Below are positions 60,637-64,000 of a stretch of DNA of 64,000 nucleotides, piece after piece. Position 1 is the stretch's first letter; each line of letters opens with the position of its first letter. Source of the stretch: Klebsiella africana. GTDB taxonomy: Bacteria > Pseudomonadota > Gammaproteobacteria > Enterobacterales > Enterobacteriaceae. The notes beneath the pieces are model-generated. The model saw only the letters and a program-made list of their open reading frames with translations, was not told the origin of the DNA and did not search any database. The position numbers and the translations under genes were made by a program. The DNA lies in contig NZ_CP084874.1 of NCBI RefSeq assembly GCF_020526085.1, positions 3,162,001 through 3,226,000 of the forward strand, written 5' to 3'.

Positions 60637-61566
60637 TTATTGCTCAAGCGCCGCAGACATCGCCGCCGGCTCGTTAAGCGCGGAAGCGGTCAGGGTGTCA
60701 ACAATACGTTTGGTCAGGCCGGTGAGGACTTTACCCGGGCCAACCTCATACAGATGCGTTACGCCCTCGGCAGCCATAAACTCAACGGTCTTAGTCCACT
60801 GCACCGGACTGTACAGCTGGCGGACCAGCGCGTCGCGAATGGCGTCCGGCGCGGTTTCGCATTTCACGTCGACGTTATTCACGACAGGAATCGTCGGCGC
60901 GTTGAAGGTGATTTTCTGCAGCTCTACCGCCAGTTTTTCTGCGGCTGGCTTCATCAGCGCACAGTGGGACGGCACGCTCACCGGCAGCGGCAGCGCGCGC
61001 TTGGCGCCGGCGGCTTTACAAGCGGCGCCCGCACGTTCAACGGCCTCTTTGTGCCCAGCGATAACCACCTGGCCCGGGGAATTGTAGTTCACCGGAGAGA
61101 CGACCTGCCCTTCGGCAGACTCTTCACAGGCTTTGGCGATAGAAGCGTCATCCAGACCGATAATCGCGGACATGGCGCCGGTACCTTCCGGTACGGCTTC
61201 CTGCATGAATTTCCCGCGTAGCTCAACCAGGCGAACGGCATCAGCGAAACCGATAACGCCGGCACACACCAGCGCGGAGTATTCGCCGAGGCTGTGCCCC
61301 GCCAGCAGCGCCGGCGCTTTGCCGCCCTGCTGCTGCCAGACACGATACAGCGCCACGGAGGCGGTCAGCAGCGCCGGCTGGGTCTGCCAGGTTTTATTCA
61401 GCTCTTCTGCTGGCCCCTGTTGAACCAGCGCCCACAGATCGTAACCCAACGCTGCGGAAGCTTCACCGAAGGTCTCTTCAATCACCGGCCAGGTCGCCGC
61501 CATATCGGCCAGCATACCTACGGACTGAGAGCCCTGTCCCGGGAACACAAAAGCAAATTGCGTCAT
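60637..61566 (-). CDS. fabD: Malonyl-CoA:ACP transacylase
   Basis: Loads malonate onto ACP. Nucleophile serine in GHSLGEYSA (about 92), His in VPSHCALM (about 201), FPGQGSQ at the N-terminus. 309 residues. 15 nt behind fabH. Confidence 0.98.
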   Translation of the reverse strand: MTQFAFVFPGQGSQSVGMLADMAATWPVIEETFGEASAALGYDLWALVQQGPAEELNKTWQTQPALLTASVALYRVWQQQGGKAPALLAGHSLGEYSALVCAGVIGFADAVRLVELRGKFMQEAVPEGTGAMSAIIGLDDASIAKACEESAEGQVVSPVNYNSPGQVVIAGHKEAVERAGAACKAAGAKRALPLPVSVPSHCALMKPAAEKLAVELQKITFNAPTIPVVNNVDVKCETAPDAIRDALVRQLYSPVQWTKTVEFMAAEGVTHLYEVGPGKVLTGLTKRIVDTLTASALNEPAAMSAALEQ

Positions 61567-61581
61567 GTTTAAATCCTTATA

Positions 61582-62535
61582 CTAAAAACGAACCAGCGCG
61601 GAACCCCAGGTGAAACCGCCACCAAAGGCTTCCAGCAGAATCAGTTGACCGCGTTGAATACGGCCATCGCGAACGGCCTCATCCAGCGCGCAAGGAACTG
61701 ACGCCGCGGAGGTGTTACCGTGACGGTCAAGCGTCACAACGACGTTATCCATCGACATGCCCAGTTTTTTCGCCGTCGCACTGATGATCCGCAGGTTAGC
61801 CTGATGCGGTACCAGCCAGTCCAGCGCCGAACGCTCAAGATTATTTGCCGCCAGCGTCTCATCAACGATATGCGCCAGCTCGGTGACCGCCACTTTGAAC
61901 ACTTCATTGCCGGCCATCGTCAGATAGATCGGATTTTCCGGATCGACGCGATCGGCGTTCGGCAGGGTCAGCAGCTCGCCATAGCTGCCGTCGGCATGCA
62001 GATGCGTTGAGATAATACCCGGCTCTTCGGAGGCGCCCAGCACCACCGCGCCGGCGCCGTCGCCGAAAATAATAATCGTTCCGCGATCCGCCGGATCGCA
62101 GGTACGCGCCAGCACATCAGCGCCGACAACCAGCGCATAGTCAACCGCGCCGTTTTTCACATACTGATCGGCAACGCTCAGCGCGTAAGTGAACCCCGCA
62201 CAGGCGGCGGCGACATCAAACGCCGGGCAACCTTTAACGCCCAGCATTGACTGGATCTGGCATGCCGAACTCGGAAACGCGTGCGTACCGGAGGTGGTCG
62301 CAACAATAATCAGACCAATTTGCTCCGCGGTCACGCCGGCCATCGCCAGCGCCTGCTTTGCGGCTTCAAAGCCCATCGTAGCAACTGTTTCATGCGCTGC
62401 GGCAATACGACGCTCACGGATACCTGTGCGGGTGACAATCCACTCGTCAGAGGTCTCTACCATTTTTTCCAGGTCGGCGTTTGTACGCACTTGCTCGGGC
62501 AGATAGCTGCCGGTACCAATAATCTTCGTATACAT
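61582..62535 (-). CDS. fabH: Beta-ketoacyl-ACP synthase III
   Basis: Starts fatty acid synthesis from acetyl-CoA and malonyl-ACP. Cys112 in [11 protein letters not shown], His in [10 protein letters not shown], Asn in [10 protein letters not shown]. 317 residues. Confidence 0.98.
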   Translation of the reverse strand: MYTKIIGTGSYLPEQVRTNADLEKMVETSDEWIVTRTGIRERRIAAAHETVATMGFEAAKQALAMAGVTAEQIGLIIVATTSGTHAFPSSACQIQSMLGVKGCPAFDVAAACAGFTYALSVADQYVKNGAVDYALVVGADVLARTCDPADRGTIIIFGDGAGAVVLGASEEPGIISTHLHADGSYGELLTLPNADRVDPENPIYLTMAGNEVFKVAVTELAHIVDETLAANNLERSALDWLVPHQANLRIISATAKKLGMSMDNVVVTLDRHGNTSAASVPCALDEAVRDGRIQRGQLILLEAFGGGFTWGSALVRF

Positions 62536-62588
62536 GTACGCTCAGTCACTCTTGGGTGATATACCCGCCTCGTTCAACTTGCCGGGCG

Positions 62589-63686
62589 TCAATGGTGGCC
62601 ATCCGTCCCGCTTTGCTGTCGGGCGTTCAGGTCACTGTCGCTTTCCGGCAGCTCGAAACCAGCTGGGTATAAAGATTCCAGGCGCGCGGCGATCCGTAGA
62701 GGAATTTGCCGCTGCACCGCCTGCACTGCCTGCTCTATTGCGACGCTAAAGGCGCGTTGATTGGCAGCACCATGACTCTTGATCACGGAACCGCGCAATC
62801 CTAACAGACAGGCGCCATTATACTGGTCGGGGTTGAGGTGACTGAATCGCCTCGCCAGGCTTTTTTGTAACCAACGTTTTAGTAACAGCAGCCACCACGA
62901 CCTTTTTTTGCCCTCTCCCTGAGATTTCAGCAGTGAAAGGAACATTCTGACAACACCTTCCATGGTTTTTAATGTGACGTTGCCCGTGAATCCATCACAA
63001 ACCAGCACATCGGTTTTTCCGGTCAACAATTCATTGGCTTCAAGATAGCCAATGTAGTTGAGGGAAGGCAGCGTTTTAAGTACTGCGGCAGCATCGCGAA
63101 TGCTGCTGAGACCTTTCATCTCTTCTTCGCCAATATTTAGCAAGGCGACGCGAGGGCTGGCAATGCCGAGCACCTCTTCCGCCAGCACCGCGCCCATCAC
63201 GGCGAACTGCACCAGCATCGTGCTGTCGCAATCAACGTTGGCGCCGAGATCCAGCACCACGGTTTTGCCTTTCTGCTGGTGTGGCAGGACCGTCACCAGC
63301 GCCGGCCGCTCAATACCTTCGATCGGTTTGAGCAGCAGTTTCGCCAGGCCCATCAGCGCGCCAGTGTTACCGGCGCTAACGCAGGCTTGCGCCCGCCCTT
63401 CTTTCACAAGCTCCAGCGCCACGCGCATTGAGCTACCGCGACTGCTGCGGATAGCCTGTGCGGGTCGCGCATCACTGGCAATAACTGACTGCGCAGGAAT
63501 AACCTGCAGACGCGAACGTTGTTCGAAGTCAGCTTTGGCGAGTAATGGCGTGATGGCGTCGGGATCGCCGACTAAAAGAAGTGTGAGTTGCGAATTAGAG
63601 TTCAGTGCCTGCAGTGCTGCAGGCACTGTCACGGATGGGCCAAAATCGCCCCCCATGACATCTAACGCCAGGGTTAGACGTGTCAA
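62589..63686 (-). CDS. plsX: Phosphate acyltransferase PlsX
   Basis: Makes acyl-phosphate from acyl-ACP for phospholipid synthesis. The conserved start [18 protein letters not shown] requires initiation at TTG 63686, as I recall for E. coli. The frame is open to an ATG 22 codons upstream, but that extension is not conserved. 365 residues, a little longer than E. coli because of a C-terminal tail ([17 protein letters not shown]). Confidence 0.94.
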   Translation of the reverse strand: MTRLTLALDVMGGDFGPSVTVPAALQALNSNSQLTLLLVGDPDAITPLLAKADFEQRSRLQVIPAQSVIASDARPAQAIRSSRGSSMRVALELVKEGRAQACVSAGNTGALMGLAKLLLKPIEGIERPALVTVLPHQQKGKTVVLDLGANVDCDSTMLVQFAVMGAVLAEEVLGIASPRVALLNIGEEEMKGLSSIRDAAAVLKTLPSLNYIGYLEANELLTGKTDVLVCDGFTGNVTLKTMEGVVRMFLSLLKSQGEGKKRSWWLLLLKRWLQKSLARRFSHLNPDQYNGACLLGLRGSVIKSHGAANQRAFSVAIEQAVQAVQRQIPLRIAARLESLYPAGFELPESDSDLNARQQSGTDGHH

Positions 63687-63889
63687 GGTATCGTCGCTGC
63701 CCGGTTCGGTGATTCCCCAGTTACCCGGGGAGTCCTCACTAAGCTTCATCACGCTGGCACCCGCGAAAACTCACGCTGCAGACGCAACAACTCGGGCATT
63801 AATGCCCCTGGCGACCGGGTTAACCGGGTATCCAGGGACGCATACGCCCGCCATGGCCTGCAACGGGAAATCCTGCGAGTATCGCGTGA

Positions 63890-64000
<111 letters not shown>

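Overview
The window is chromosomal DNA of an enterobacterium. Gene content, gene order and near-identical protein motifs point to the Klebsiella pneumoniae complex: the backbone follows the E. coli icd-to-rpmF interval closely, with Klebsiella-type insertions. About 56 protein genes are supported. I saw no rRNA or tRNA gene and no CRISPR array.

Layout. 1-978 is the end of an accessory patch: an edge-cut DUF1254 gene and the decayed C-terminus of a phage integrase next to the 3' end of icd, a classic prophage site. 1078-11862 is backbone: icd(-), rluE, nudJ, mnmA, hflD, purB, a small cupin gene and an AraC regulator (both -), phoPQ and roxA. 11874-12857 holds a REP-associated tyrosine transposase gene flanked on both sides by REP/BIME units, three of them in a 118-bp tandem array. 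Next come pepT(-), potABCD(+), and an overlapping acyl-CoA ligase/aldehyde dehydrogenase pair (-).

21809-31586 is the most unusual part, a nine-gene catabolic cluster. The minus-strand operon reads pdxA2-like, kinase, KdgT-family permease, PTS IIA, RpiB-like isomerase, transaldolase, transketolase. A divergent arm carries a triose-phosphate-isomerase-like gene and a SorC-type regulator. The kinase is a DUF1537 acid-sugar kinase whose N-terminus is an intact glucitol/sorbitol-type PTS IIB domain. The neighbouring small gene is the matching IIA, and no IIC is present. My reading is that a sugar acid is imported by the permease, phosphorylated, oxidatively decarboxylated, isomerised to a tetrose phosphate by EryH/EryI-like enzymes, and passed to the pentose phosphate pathway. 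The PTS phosphorelay may control the kinase. A CRP site and repeated CATATG(T/C)TCA boxes lie in the divergent promoter.

31611-53715 is backbone on both strands: a small membrane protein, cobB-nagK-lolEDC(-), mfd, ldtC, bhsA/comR (divergent), an orphan iutA-type aerobactin receptor, ycfJ, ndh, ycfP-nagZ-thiK-lpoB-ycfL-hinT, and ptsG. 53716-64000 is the conserved ycfH-holB-tmk-mltG-pabC-fabF-acpP-fabG-fabD-fabH-plsX-rpmF run (-), covering fatty acid synthesis and neighbours. rpmF is cut by the right edge.
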